Assembly (NCBI GenBank): GCA_013287505.1
Contig: JABDDR010000002.1
Coordinates: 1-43,146 of the forward strand
DNA length: 43,146 bases
Origin: Gammaproteobacteria bacterium
GTDB lineage: Bacteria; Pseudomonadota; Gammaproteobacteria; Coxiellales; Coxiellaceae
Direction of reading: 5' to 3'
In this document: one piece after another, positions 8,411-17,094 of the stretch
Layout of the letters: each line of letters opens with the position of its first letter
Position numbering within the stretch: position 1 is the stretch's first letter
Program-made: the position numbers and the translations under genes
Notes under the pieces: model-generated
The model's database searches: none
Told to the model about the DNA's origin: nothing
The model's input: the letters and a program-made list of their open reading frames with translations, nothing else

Positions 8411-10135
8411 TTAAGTCCCTTCCATCGCAATAGGCTTAACAAATGGCTCCATATCGGTAATGGGTCGGCCAAAAGCTATTTTAGGGTATACATGTAGATG
8501 CGGTTGAATCATTACTTCCAATAACATGGGCACAGATGGCTCACTCCATAGCCATTCAATAGCAGAAGCAATATCGGCTTCAACTGATATTTTTTTAGTT
8601 GCAATGCCGTATGCTAATCCAACTGCGCAAAATTCAGGTGCGCTATAGCCCCAGTAAGTAGATTGATATCGACCTTCAAAATAAGAATCTTGAAATTGCG
8701 TAATCATACCCAAACTTTGATTATTAATAACAATAATTTTGAGTGGTATTTTATTTCTAACAACAGTTTGTAATTCTTGAATATTAACTTGTAAGGATCC
8801 ATCTCCGACAATAACCACAACTGGTTTTTTCTTTGCAGCCAAACTAGCACCTATGGCTGCCGGTAAAGAAAAACCCATCGCGCCCATACCACCGGATGTC
8901 ATAAAAAATTGATTTTTATTTAACTCTAACGATTGTGCTGCCCACATTTGATGTGCACCCACATCAGCAACATAACCAACCGCTTCTGCAGAATTTTGGG
9001 ATAGCGAATGCAGAAAAATATTCGGATTGATTCCTTTTACATTTAATAATTCTTTTGTGTCAGGCCATAATTTTTTTAATTCAGCGATTTTATTTTTCCA
9101 CGCCAGACATGCCGATAAAGTTTTTATCGGCAATATATAATTTAAAAATACTTTTAAATCAGCATGAATAGAGATGCAATTTGAAAGACGATTATTAATT
9201 TCACCTTCATCACAATCCACATGAAATATTTTTTTATTACGAGAAAATGAGTCGATATCAGCGCCAGTCTGGCGAATATCTAAGCGACTCCCCAAAACCA
9301 ATAAGCAATCAGATTCACCTAACGCGATATTCGCCCAGCGATTACCGTAGCTGCCAATAAAACCAACGCGAAGTTCATGTGAATAGGGAATAACATCCAA
9401 TCCCATCAAGGAACAAACCACTGGAATTTGCGCTATTTCTGAAAATTGCAAAAATAATTCTTTTGCTTGTGCGCAGTTAATGCCACCACCTACCAATATC
9501 AATGGTTTTTCTGCAGCAGAAAGTGATGCGATAAATGCATGAATATTTTTTTCTGATTCTGGTGATAATTTTTCTTCTTTGGGAAAAATCTTTTCGGGGT
9601 GCTTCGCCTCAATTTCCGCGCGTTGCACATTCATTGGGATATCAATCAGAACAGGGCCTGGTCGACCGCTGATCGCAAGTGTGTATGCTGCATGTAAAGT
9701 TTCTACTACTTCATCAGCAGAATTAATTTTAAAACTTTTTTTTGTAATTGCTGCGGACATTGAAACAATATCTGTTTCTTGAAAACCCAGCTGCCTAATA
9801 TTTTTTTCACCTTTTTGTTCGTGAGTATTTACTTGACCTGTAATAAAAAGTGAGGGGGAAGAATCAAAGTAGCAACTACCCATACCCGTTAATAAATTAG
9901 TTGCGCCAGGACCGCTCGTCGCCAAAGCGACGCTCGGTCTTCCGGTGATTCTACCGTAAGCATCGATGGCAAAAGCAGCGGCTTGTTCGTGATGAACGCT
10001 AACAACGGTTGTGCTTTTGCGTTGATAAAAAGAATCTAAAATGTGAGCGATCATTCCGCCAGCCATTTCAAATACATGCCCAGTATTTTGAGCATGTAAA
10101 AAATCAGCAATATAATCACTTACTTTTATTTTCAT
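8411..10135 (-). CDS. ThDP-dependent carboligase, YerE / acetolactate-synthase-like
   Basis: A three-domain thiamine-diphosphate enzyme of about 574 residues. The catalytic glutamate lies in HHEQAAAFAIDAYGR (Glu50 counting from the chosen ATG). The middle domain is of the nucleotide/FAD-binding type seen in acetolactate synthases, and the C-terminal ThDP/Mg motif is VGDGSLQ...INNQSLGM. Sequence alone would allow acetolactate synthase, but there is no ilvN-like small subunit nearby. The order rfbF-rfbG-dehydratase-this gene matches the ddhA-ddhB-ddhC-yerE order of yersiniose loci. YerE uses pyruvate to add a two-carbon branch to C4 of CDP-3,6-dideoxy-4-keto-glucose. The frame opens at a TTG at 10150, but I favour the ATG at 10135, where family homology begins. 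The specific reaction is inferred from context. Confidence 0.78.
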   Translation of the reverse strand: MKIKVSDYIADFLHAQNTGHVFEMAGGMIAHILDSFYQRKSTTVVSVHHEQAAAFAIDAYGRITGRPSVALATSGPGATNLLTGMGSCYFDSSPSLFITGQVNTHEQKGEKNIRQLGFQETDIVSMSAAITKKSFKINSADEVVETLHAAYTLAISGRPGPVLIDIPMNVQRAEIEAKHPEKIFPKEEKLSPESEKNIHAFIASLSAAEKPLILVGGGINCAQAKELFLQFSEIAQIPVVCSLMGLDVIPYSHELRVGFIGSYGNRWANIALGESDCLLVLGSRLDIRQTGADIDSFSRNKKIFHVDCDEGEINNRLSNCISIHADLKVFLNYILPIKTLSACLAWKNKIAELKKLWPDTKELLNVKGINPNIFLHSLSQNSAEAVGYVADVGAHQMWAAQSLELNKNQFFMTSGGMGAMGFSLPAAIGASLAAKKKPVVVIVGDGSLQVNIQELQTVVRNKIPLKIIVINNQSLGMITQFQDSYFEGRYQSTYWGYSAPEFCAVGLAYGIATKKISVEADIASAIEWLWSEPSVPMLLEVMIQPHLHVYPKIAFGRPITDMEPFVKPIAMEGT

Positions 10136-10151
10136 AGGTGCGTTCTGCAAA

Positions 10152-11387
10152 TCAAATAAACTTTTTTAGAAATAATGTGGTTGATTCATGCACATGATCC
10201 ATCATCGCCTGATTTAATCCATGATGACACGCAATTAAGATTCCACCGCGCATCACGCGATCCGCATTCGGATATTCAACCACTTTTTTACATTCAATAT
10301 TTTTGAATCCGGGTTGGCGTAAAATATTTCCTGTAAAAACCGTGCGTGTTTGAATATTGCGCTGTTCTAAAAAGATTTGTAATTCGGTGCGTGTAAAGGG
10401 TGCGCTGTCTTTCACAATGATCGGCGCTGCTAACCAGCCAGTACGTGAACCTTCTAATTGTTTCGGTACAATAAAAAATTCAGCATATTTTTCGAAGAAT
10501 TTTTTTTGTTGTGCAAACCATTGTACACGTGAATCAATATTTTTTTGCAAATTGTCTAATTGCACCAAACCAAATGCTGAGCACATTTCATTCGGCTCTA
10601 AATTATAACCGAGTGCTTCAAAAATAAATTTCGCATCATAACGAATACCTTCTACATCAATATTAAAACGATTTTCAATGGCTTCGGATTCTACAAATAA
10701 CGAAGAACTACGTCCCCAGCTTCGTAATAATTTGGCGCGATTTAATAACGTGTCGTCATTCACACATAACATGCCGCCATTACCACCACAGCTGATGACA
10801 TGCGAACCATAAAAGCTGGTTGTGGAGATATCGACAAATCGACCGACAGTTTCATTATCAATGGTTGCGCCCAAAGTATCAGCTGAGTCTTCGATTAAAA
10901 TTAAATTATATTTATCGGCAATTTTTCGAATTTTTCGCCAGTCTGGTAAATTGCCTAACAAATTAGGAATCATCATCGCTTTTGTTTTGGGTGTGATCAT
11001 GGATTCGATTTGATCCACATCAATATTAAAAGTATCAGCCTCGACATCAACAAACGCGGGGACCAATCCGTTGCGAACCATGGGCGCAATCGTTGTTGAG
11101 AAAGTAAGAACGGGTGTAATCACTTCAGCGCCTTTGGGTAAATCTAAAATTTCAATCGCTAAATAATTGGCTGAAGATCCAGAGTTCACCATAATGCCGT
11201 ATTTTTTAGCAAATAATGCAGATATTCTTTCTTCCATTGCGATCGTGTGTTTGCCCATTTGTGTGGATGTATCGAGCACATGCATCACGGCTTTTTTTTC
11301 GGCGTCTCCCCAGACAGCTTTTCCGTAAGGGACGTGAATAAATTGTTCTTTAGTTGATACTATTTTTTCTTTTTCAACCACTGACAT
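10152..11387 (-). CDS. RfbH/DdhC-like 3-dehydratase lacking Fe-S ligands
   Basis: A DegT-fold protein of 411 residues, placed where cluster order predicts CDP-4-keto-6-deoxyglucose 3-dehydratase (E1). The PLP lysine is replaced by His196 in SFYGSHVISCGG, which marks a dehydratase and not an aminotransferase. SGSSANYLAIEIL, IEDSADTLGAT and the C-terminal FTGNILRQPGF also follow RfbH. Classical RfbH/DdhC carries four cysteines for a [2Fe-2S] cluster just after the DWGR motif. Here RSWGRSSSLFVESEAIENRF (222-241) has none, and no E3 reductase gene is visible. It may therefore regenerate PMP from an amino donor, as ColD does. The ATG at 11387 has a GGAGAA ribosome site and overlaps rfbG by 14 bases. 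Fold and His are clear; substrate is inferred from neighbours. Confidence 0.82.
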   Translation of the reverse strand: MSVVEKEKIVSTKEQFIHVPYGKAVWGDAEKKAVMHVLDTSTQMGKHTIAMEERISALFAKKYGIMVNSGSSANYLAIEILDLPKGAEVITPVLTFSTTIAPMVRNGLVPAFVDVEADTFNIDVDQIESMITPKTKAMMIPNLLGNLPDWRKIRKIADKYNLILIEDSADTLGATIDNETVGRFVDISTTSFYGSHVISCGGNGGMLCVNDDTLLNRAKLLRSWGRSSSLFVESEAIENRFNIDVEGIRYDAKFIFEALGYNLEPNEMCSAFGLVQLDNLQKNIDSRVQWFAQQKKFFEKYAEFFIVPKQLEGSRTGWLAAPIIVKDSAPFTRTELQIFLEQRNIQTRTVFTGNILRQPGFKNIECKKVVEYPNADRVMRGGILIACHHGLNQAMMDHVHESTTLFLKKFI

Positions 11388-12459
11388 GTTGTTCTCCGCT
11401 TGTTAAATTTTCATACTGCTTTATTTGCTTCACAGTAAATTCATGCATATCTTCTTTTTTTATCCATGCTTGATACCAATCAGTTACCCACGCAATCGTT
11501 TCATTGCTATTTAATCGTGGTTTCCAGTTTAATTCTGTCATCGCTTTTGTAATATCTAATGTTAAAAAATGGGCTTCATGTAAATTCTCAGGGTCTTGTT
11601 TAATCGCATAACCTGCATTTTTATCAGGCCAATTTGAAAATATTTTTTTCACAATATTCTCTACGGTCACTGCGTCATGCGCATAGGGACCAAAATTCCA
11701 GGCTTCTGCATATTTTTCAGGGAGATTAAATAATTTTTCTACGAGTAATAAATAACCGGATAAAGGTTCTAATACATGTTGCCAAGGACGAATCGCGTGA
11801 GGATTGCGAATAACCACAGGTTTTTCGTCGACAATGCTTTTCATAATATCTGCAATTAAGCGATCTTGCGACCAATCACCACCACCGATCACATTACCTG
11901 CGCGGGCAGACGCTAAACCAATATTTAATTTTTGATAAAAGGAATTGCGATAAGCGCTTGTCACCAATTCAGAACACGCTTTGCTATTGCTATAAGGATC
12001 AAATCCACCAAGCGTTTCATTTTCTCTATAACCCCAAGCCCATTCTTTATTCTCATAACATTTGTCTGTTGTGACGTTCACGATGGCTTTTATTGATTCG
12101 CAAGTTTTTGCTGCTTCTAATACGTGCACGGTTCCCATGACATTCGTTGAATAGGTTTCAATGGGATTTTGATAGGAATATCGCACCAAAGGTTGTGCGG
12201 CCATATGAATAATAATTTCGGGCTTAAAATCATGGATGATTTTTTTTATGTTTTCAAAATCGCGTATATCTGCAATGTGATTTTGCATATTCTTCGCAAC
12301 AGATGCCAGCGAGAATAAATTAGGCTGTGTGTTGGGTTCAAGCGCAATACCACAAATTTCCGCATTTAATTCTTGCAACCATAATGACAACCAAGCGCCT
12401 TTAAATCCTGTATGACCTGTAATGAGTATGCGTTTATTTTTCCAGAATAAATGATTCAC
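11374..12459 (-). CDS. rfbG: CDP-glucose 4,6-dehydratase
   Basis: An extended SDR that converts CDP-D-glucose to CDP-4-keto-6-deoxyglucose, the second step of CDP-dideoxyhexose synthesis. It has the family N-terminus FWKNKRILITGHTGFKGAWL with the GxxGxxG NAD site, HMAAQPLVRYSY, TDKCYENKEW, and the YSNSKACSE catalytic Tyr/Lys pair. RPWQHVLEPLSGYL is also typical of RfbG. I place the start at the GTG at 12459, which shares its G with the rfbF TAG stop and gives the usual N-terminus (361 residues); a TTG at 12474 is an alternative. It overlaps the next gene, so rfbF-rfbG-dehydratase form one coupled unit. Confidence 0.9.
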   Translation of the reverse strand: MNHLFWKNKRILITGHTGFKGAWLSLWLQELNAEICGIALEPNTQPNLFSLASVAKNMQNHIADIRDFENIKKIIHDFKPEIIIHMAAQPLVRYSYQNPIETYSTNVMGTVHVLEAAKTCESIKAIVNVTTDKCYENKEWAWGYRENETLGGFDPYSNSKACSELVTSAYRNSFYQKLNIGLASARAGNVIGGGDWSQDRLIADIMKSIVDEKPVVIRNPHAIRPWQHVLEPLSGYLLLVEKLFNLPEKYAEAWNFGPYAHDAVTVENIVKKIFSNWPDKNAGYAIKQDPENLHEAHFLTLDITKAMTELNWKPRLNSNETIAWVTDWYQAWIKKEDMHEFTVKQIKQYENLTSGEQHVSG

Positions 12460-13226
12460 TACCAGATTTTCCAAGGTGCATCACCCGATGTCCATAATTT
12501 TTCAAGGTAATTTTTGTGGGGTAATGTATCCATGGGCTGCCAAAAACCAGCGTGAAAATAGGCTTGCATTTGTGACTCAGAAGAAAGACGTTCCACCGGT
12601 TCGCGTTCCCAAATAGTCGTGTCATCGGCTATGTAATCAAATATTTTGGGGGACAACACAAAAAATCCACCACTGATCCACACACCATCTCCGCTGGGCT
12701 TTTCTTGAAAACTCACAACTGACGTTTCCTGAATATTTAATGCGCCAAAGCGACCCGGCATTTGCGCTGCCGTGACAGTGGCTAATTTTCCATGTTTTTG
12801 ATGAAAATTAATTAATTCGCGAATGTTAACATTACCGACACCATCGCCATAAGTAAAACAAAAATCGTCATCGCCTACATATTGTTTCACGCGTTTTAAT
12901 CTGCCGCCTGTCATCGTATTTTCACCGGTATCAACCAGGGTGACTGTCCATGGCTCCGCTGCATTTTGATGCACCTTCATTGAATTATTTTTCATGTCAA
13001 AAGTGATGTCGGAAGTGTGTAAAAAATAATTTGAAAAATATTCTTTGATGGCATAACCCTTATATCCAAGGCAAATAACAAAGTCGTTGATGCCATGCGC
13101 TGAATAAATTTTCATGATGTGCCAAAGTATGGGTTTACCGCCAATTTCAACCATGGGTTTTGGTGTTGTGATGGTTTCTTCACTGAGACGTGTGCCATAG
13201 CCTCCGGCCAGAATAACTGCTTTCAT
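12459..13226 (-). CDS. rfbF: Glucose-1-phosphate cytidylyltransferase
   Basis: Makes CDP-D-glucose from CTP and glucose-1-phosphate, the entry to CDP-linked deoxysugars. At 255 residues it has the family length. The nucleotidyltransferase signature is [20 protein letters not shown], followed by [30 protein letters not shown] and GRFGALNI are typical of RfbF/DdhA as opposed to thymidylyltransferases. It is the first gene of the minus-strand operon, about 160 bases from the divergently read trpS, so the main promoter of the polysaccharide locus should lie between 13227 and 13383. Cytosolic. Confidence 0.92.
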   Translation of the reverse strand: MKAVILAGGYGTRLSEETITTPKPMVEIGGKPILWHIMKIYSAHGINDFVICLGYKGYAIKEYFSNYFLHTSDITFDMKNNSMKVHQNAAEPWTVTLVDTGENTMTGGRLKRVKQYVGDDDFCFTYGDGVGNVNIRELINFHQKHGKLATVTAAQMPGRFGALNIQETSVVSFQEKPSGDGVWISGGFFVLSPKIFDYIADDTTIWEREPVERLSSESQMQAYFHAGFWQPMDTLPHKNYLEKLWTSGDAPWKIW

Positions 13227-13322
13227 TTCGCGCTGTCTTCCTCTGATAATAAATTTCGCGCATTTTAACTAAATTTAACGATGCCGTCCAAGTTCTCGTT
13301 TGGCAACTTTACTAAGCGTCCA

Positions 13323-13351
13323 TTTCCATGTATTGATGAACGGTATATAAT
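13323..13351 (+). promoter_or_regulatory. Possible sigma-70 promoter for trpS
   Basis: A perfect TATAAT at 13346-13351 has TTTCCA (13323-13328, four of six consensus bases) 17 bases upstream. It lies about 30 bases before the trpS ATG. The match is by eye only; the divergent operon must have its own promoter in the same gap. Confidence 0.4.
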
Positions 13352-13383
13352 ATTTTTCTTATTTTTAAGCAGCGAAAAAACTC

Positions 13384-14445
13384 ATGTCAAACAAACCACG
13401 ATTATTAACAGGTGACACACCGACTGGAAAATTACATTTAGGACATTGGGTAGGTTCGCTTGAAAATCGCGTTAGCCTACAAGATGATTATGAATGTTAT
13501 TTCTTGCTTGCCAATCCTCATGCATTTTCAACCTTGGCTGAAAAGCCGCAGGAAATCCACGACAGTGTTTTAGATATTGTGTTGGATTATTTGTCCGCGG
13601 GTATTGATCCACAAAAAAGTTGTATTTTTCTAGAATCCGATGTGCCCGCTATTTTTGAACTAGCCACGTATTTTAGTATGATTATTTCGCATCCCCGATT
13701 AATGCGAAATCCGACGATTAAAGATGAAATTCGCGACAAACAATTGGGCGATCAATATTCCATGGGCTTTTTATTTTATCCTATTCTGCAGGTCGCCGAT
13801 ATTTTAGCGTTTCGCGCGGATGTGGTGCCCGTCGGTGAAGATCAAGCGGCGCATTTAGAATTAACGCGTGAAACAGCACGAAAATTTAATCAGTTATATT
13901 GTGGTGTCAGTTCACATGTTGAAGACGCTGATTATGTAAAAGCGGGTGGTTTATTTCCAGTGCCACACATGATGCTCGGCCGCACAAAAAAATTAATCGG
14001 GCTAGGTGCGCCGAAAGCGGACGGCAATTTATTGAAGATGAGCAAATCATTAAATAATTCCATTTTACTCAGTGATTCAGCGGATATTGTGCGTCAAAAA
14101 ATCATGGGCATGTATACTGACCCGAATCGCTTACGCGCAACTGATCCTGGTATGGTTGAAAATAATCCTTTGTGGATTTTTCATGATATTTTTAATACCG
14201 ATAAACAATGGGTTGATGAAGCGAAGGCAAAATATCGCACGGGAAATATTGGTGACGTGGAATGTAAGAAAAAATTAATTGAAATTATTATTGCGTTATT
14301 AGAACCGATGCAGAAACGCCGCGCAGAATTTATTGGTAATGAAGATCATTTATTGTCGGTTATTCGAAAAGGTGCTTCAATCGCGAATAGCGTTGCCAAT
14401 AAAACACTGCATGATGCGAAAATGTTTATGAAACAGGTGTATTAA
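13384..14445 (+). CDS. trpS: Tryptophanyl-tRNA synthetase
   Basis: Class I aminoacyl-tRNA synthetase charging tRNA-Trp, cytosolic dimer, 353 residues. The ATP-binding HIGH-type motif is GDTPTGKLHLGHWVGSL, and KMSKSLNN carries the KMSKS loop. VPVGEDQAAHLELTRE and YTDPNRLRATDPG are typical of TrpRS. The form GDxPTGKLHLGH resembles the subtype common in Firmicutes more than the SGxQPSGxLTIGN form of E. coli TrpS. The gene is transcribed away from the polysaccharide operon and is followed after 19 bases by a secreted pilin-like protein, possibly co-transcribed. Some TrpRS-like proteins have secondary roles, but all catalytic motifs are present here. Confidence 0.9.
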   Translation: MSNKPRLLTGDTPTGKLHLGHWVGSLENRVSLQDDYECYFLLANPHAFSTLAEKPQEIHDSVLDIVLDYLSAGIDPQKSCIFLESDVPAIFELATYFSMIISHPRLMRNPTIKDEIRDKQLGDQYSMGFLFYPILQVADILAFRADVVPVGEDQAAHLELTRETARKFNQLYCGVSSHVEDADYVKAGGLFPVPHMMLGRTKKLIGLGAPKADGNLLKMSKSLNNSILLSDSADIVRQKIMGMYTDPNRLRATDPGMVENNPLWIFHDIFNTDKQWVDEAKAKYRTGNIGDVECKKKLIEIIIALLEPMQKRRAEFIGNEDHLLSVIRKGASIANSVANKTLHDAKMFMKQVY

Positions 14446-14464
14446 CAACAAGAAGGTTGTGATC

Positions 14465-14911
14465 ATGGCAATAAAAAGAATCCGTCGATTATTTGTTAGC
14501 GTTTTTTTTGCTATTTTGATATTACCCAGTGCAATATTTTCGGCAGTAACTGATGCGGAATTATTGCAAAAAGCAAATTTTCTGACGGTTATTGTAGAGA
14601 CTGCGACGGTAAAAGCGGCGGTAACAGCATGTGCTTCTAGCAACAACGGCGACATTGAAAATTGTAATGATGGTAGCAATGGTATACCTGCCGCCTCTAC
14701 GTTTGCATCTACTCGCTATTTTGACAGTTTAACGGTGGAACATGGCGTCATCACAGCAACCAGTCAGGCTAAATTTGGGGAAAAAGAAGATACTTCGTAT
14801 AATTTTGTTTTAACACCAACAGTTTCTGATCACGTAATCACATGGGAAGCTTCGGGTACTTGTGTTGATGCAAAGCTGTGTGAAACGGGAGATTTATTAA
14901 GAGCCAATTAA
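14465..14911 (+). CDS. Exported pilin-head-like protein without pilin N-terminus
   Basis: A 148-residue exported protein. Residues 1-27 form a signal peptide (KRIRR, hydrophobic core, cut near IFSA). The remainder resembles the globular head of type IV major pilins. It has a helix-like AELLQKANFLTVIVETATVKAAV, a Cys56/Cys67 pair framing the alpha-beta loop with NGIPA, TVEHGVITATS strand pairs, and NFVLTPTVSDHVITWEASGTC with Cys133/Cys139. It lacks the class III leader and the GFTLIE-type tail needed for prepilin processing and assembly. It would thus be a soluble periplasmic or secreted pilin head. A GTG at 14459 would add two residues; the ATG at 14465 sits better behind AAGAAGG. The function is unknown; the pilin likeness is from pattern recognition only. 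Confidence 0.6.
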   Translation: MAIKRIRRLFVSVFFAILILPSAIFSAVTDAELLQKANFLTVIVETATVKAAVTACASSNNGDIENCNDGSNGIPAASTFASTRYFDSLTVEHGVITATSQAKFGEKEDTSYNFVLTPTVSDHVITWEASGTCVDAKLCETGDLLRAN

Positions 14912-14920
14912 CGAATCAGC

Positions 14921-15787
14921 TCATGCTTCTGCAGTAATCGCCAATCGCATTTTATTCAGCGCATTTTTTTCAAGCTGACGAATTCTTTCTAGTGAGACAC
15001 TGAACTTTTCAGCCAATTCTTGCAATGTTGATTTATGATCATTCAGCCAACGGTTTTGAATAATGATCTGACTGCGTTCATCGAGCGCGGCAATGGCATG
15101 ATGCAATTGTGTGACTTGCTGATCTTCAAGATCGCTTGATACGAGACTATTTTCAGGATTTGCGCTTTTATCTTCGAGATAATTAATCGGTGCTTGCCAT
15201 GCATGACCACGATCATCGTCATCATCGGATATTTCCAATGATTGATCGTAATTATTCATGCGCATTTCCATTTGACGCACATCGCTGTGACTGACTTTTA
15301 ATTCTTCTGCCACAGCAGCAACCTCAGAATCACTGAACCAACCGCGTTTTTTGGATGCTTTTCGCAGGTTAAAAAATAATTTGCGTTGCGCTTTGGTGGT
15401 AGCAATTTTCACAATCCGCCAATTGCGAATGATAAATTCATGCATTTCTGCGCGAATCCAATGCACCGCAAATGAAACGAGTCGAACGCCGACCGTCGGG
15501 TCAAAGCGTTTCACGGCTTTCATCAGGCCAATATTGCCTTCTTGGATCAAGTCGGCGAGTTGTAACCCATAACCACTGTATGACCGCGCGATTTTTACCA
15601 CAAACCGGAGATGTGACAATACGAGCTGACGGGCAGCTTCTAAGTCATTGATTTTTTGTAAACGTTCGGCGAGTGATTGTTCTTCCGCTTCTGTTAACAA
15701 CGGAATTTGATTAACCCAGTGAATATAACCACCCAAACTGCCGGTGGATAGTGCGCTAGAGGCAAGTGCTAATGCGTTATTTTTCAT
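14921..15787 (-). CDS. rpoH: RNA polymerase heat-shock sigma factor (sigma-32)
   Basis: Sigma-70-family factor of 288 residues that directs transcription of heat-shock genes. Region 2 shows [39 protein letters not shown] and [20 protein letters not shown]. It is followed by the RpoH box ([13 protein letters not shown]), which distinguishes sigma-32 from other sigma factors. Region 4 has [14 protein letters not shown] and the helix-turn-helix with [18 protein letters not shown]. It follows ftsE-ftsX in the usual gammaproteobacterial order, but a 308-bp palindromic element separates it from ftsX. It converges with the pilin-like gene, leaving only nine bases between the stops. Confidence 0.95.
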   Translation of the reverse strand: MKNNALALASSALSTGSLGGYIHWVNQIPLLTEAEEQSLAERLQKINDLEAARQLVLSHLRFVVKIARSYSGYGLQLADLIQEGNIGLMKAVKRFDPTVGVRLVSFAVHWIRAEMHEFIIRNWRIVKIATTKAQRKLFFNLRKASKKRGWFSDSEVAAVAEELKVSHSDVRQMEMRMNNYDQSLEISDDDDDRGHAWQAPINYLEDKSANPENSLVSSDLEDQQVTQLHHAIAALDERSQIIIQNRWLNDHKSTLQELAEKFSVSLERIRQLEKNALNKMRLAITAEA

Positions 15788-15841
15788 AGGGCAGAATCAT
15801 AGCATAGCCACTGAAAAATTCAATCCTTGCTACTTTAATGG

Positions 15842-16149
15842 GTGCGATTAAAAGTATAGGTTGTGTGAACGATCCTGCAGCCGCTCAATATGACTGCGAG
15901 CTGCAATGCAAATACTCAAAGAGTGATCGATGATATGACTGCCGAAGACAATCACTTGATAGCGAGTGGGAACTTGGATGTGTCTTTTTTCTCCCGAGCG
16001 CAGTCGTGTAAATTAAAAATTTCTCCGCAACTTCCGCGAGGGTGAAAAAAGACACATCCAAGTTCCCACTCGCTTGATAGTTCATTGTGGTTGCAGTCAT
16101 ATCGAACGCGCTGTTTCAATGTTTGCACAACCTATGCTTTTAATCGCAC
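15842..16149. repeat. Nested MITE-like inverted repeat between ftsX and rpoH
   Basis: The whole intergenic segment is a nested palindrome with no coding potential. Outer arms 15842-15870 and 16121-16149 are 29-base inverted repeats with three mismatches. Inside lie 15932-15942 and 16093-16103 (GATATGACTGC / GCAGTCATATC), and inside those a perfect 29-base pair, 15962-15990 and 16045-16073. The 172-bp core 15932-16103 recurs in diverged form at 35339-35507. It resembles a non-autonomous mobile element; transcripts of ftsEX would form a long hairpin before rpoH. Confidence 0.8.
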
Positions 16150-16155
16150 TTTACT

Positions 16156-17094
16156 TTAATCCATCTGCTCTGGTTGATTCAAAAACTGCGTGCTGATCAA
16201 CCATGCGCTGATCAATCCCAGTAGGGCGGAAATGATAATGACCATTGCACCTTGCGATAAAGAAATGGGTTGCAATCGAAAAGGTGAGTGGTAAGTTTGC
16301 GCTAACCGTAAAATAGGCGATTGGAGTTGTCCTAAAAAAATCACTATCCATATCCAAGAAATAAAGCCGCCCAATAAACCATATAAAACACCGCAATAGG
16401 ATAACGGTCTGCGAATATAGGCATTTGTTGCGCCAATTAATCGCATGACTTTAATTTCATTGCTATAACCTGATAATGATGCGCGTAATGCATAACCGAT
16501 GATTAATATCACCGCGACGCCAAATATCAGTGTTAATGCATCCGTTAATCTTTTTCCAATCGCAATAATATCAAATAATCGTGCTACCCAATTCATATCC
16601 AATTGCGCAGTATCAACCACGGGCAATATTTTTAACGACATAAATAAAGTTTGAATAGTGGATGGACTTCGATAATGAGGTGCGGGCAAAACAGTGATAA
16701 CACCCGGGATGGGATTGCTTTGAAAAAGCGATAACACGTTACTAAACGACACATTTTTTTGAAATGCTTTTAAGCCTTGCGTTGGAGAAATATAATGCGC
16801 TTGCGCAATTTGTGCATTGGCTCGCAATAATTGCAAGGTTGCGTCAACTTGCGTGGGCGTTGTACTTGTTTTGAGATAAAGTGAAATGGTAGGTGCTGAA
16901 TTCCAAGTTGAATCAACTTGGCCTAAATTTTTCAACACAATAAAAAATCCCAACGGCAATGCAATGGCTATACTAATTACAATGATAGTAATGGTATTTA
17001 AAATCGGTGAACGCAATAATTCAATCCATGCAAACCGCATTGCGCGCACGTGCGCTAACATCCAGCGATTGAAATTTGAATGGGTATGGCTCAT
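16156..17094 (-). CDS. ftsX: Cell-division ABC transporter permease FtsX
   Basis: Inner-membrane partner of FtsE in the divisome, which couples ATP hydrolysis to septal peptidoglycan hydrolase activation. 312 residues. A cytoplasmic N-terminus with basic residues leads into the first membrane helix (TITIIVISIAIALPLGFFIVL). Then comes a periplasmic domain of about 120 residues, ending near LDMNWVARLFDI, and three C-terminal helices, with the conserved NEIKVMRLIGATNAYIRRP loop between them. The ATG overlaps the ftsE stop by 4 bases. Downstream the palindromic element separates it from rpoH. Confidence 0.93.
   Translation of the reverse strand: MSHTHSNFNRWMLAHVRAMRFAWIELLRSPILNTITIIVISIAIALPLGFFIVLKNLGQVDSTWNSAPTISLYLKTSTTPTQVDATLQLLRANAQIAQAHYISPTQGLKAFQKNVSFSNVLSLFQSNPIPGVITVLPAPHYRSPSTIQTLFMSLKILPVVDTAQLDMNWVARLFDIIAIGKRLTDALTLIFGVAVILIIGYALRASLSGYSNEIKVMRLIGATNAYIRRPLSYCGVLYGLLGGFISWIWIVIFLGQLQSPILRLAQTYHSPFRLQPISLSQGAMVIIISALLGLISAWLISTQFLNQPEQMD

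Noticed and set aside
8411-10135. Calling this gene ilvB/ilvG acetolactate synthase
   Set aside because: No small regulatory subunit nearby, and gene order matches YerE; housekeeping acetolactate synthase cannot be fully excluded.
14377-14679. A 100-codon minus-strand frame over the trpS end and pilin-like gene
   Set aside because: Antisense to two better supported genes, no ribosome site.
15842-16149. A CRISPR array or tandem repeat
   Set aside because: The repeats are inverted pairs, not regularly spaced direct repeats.
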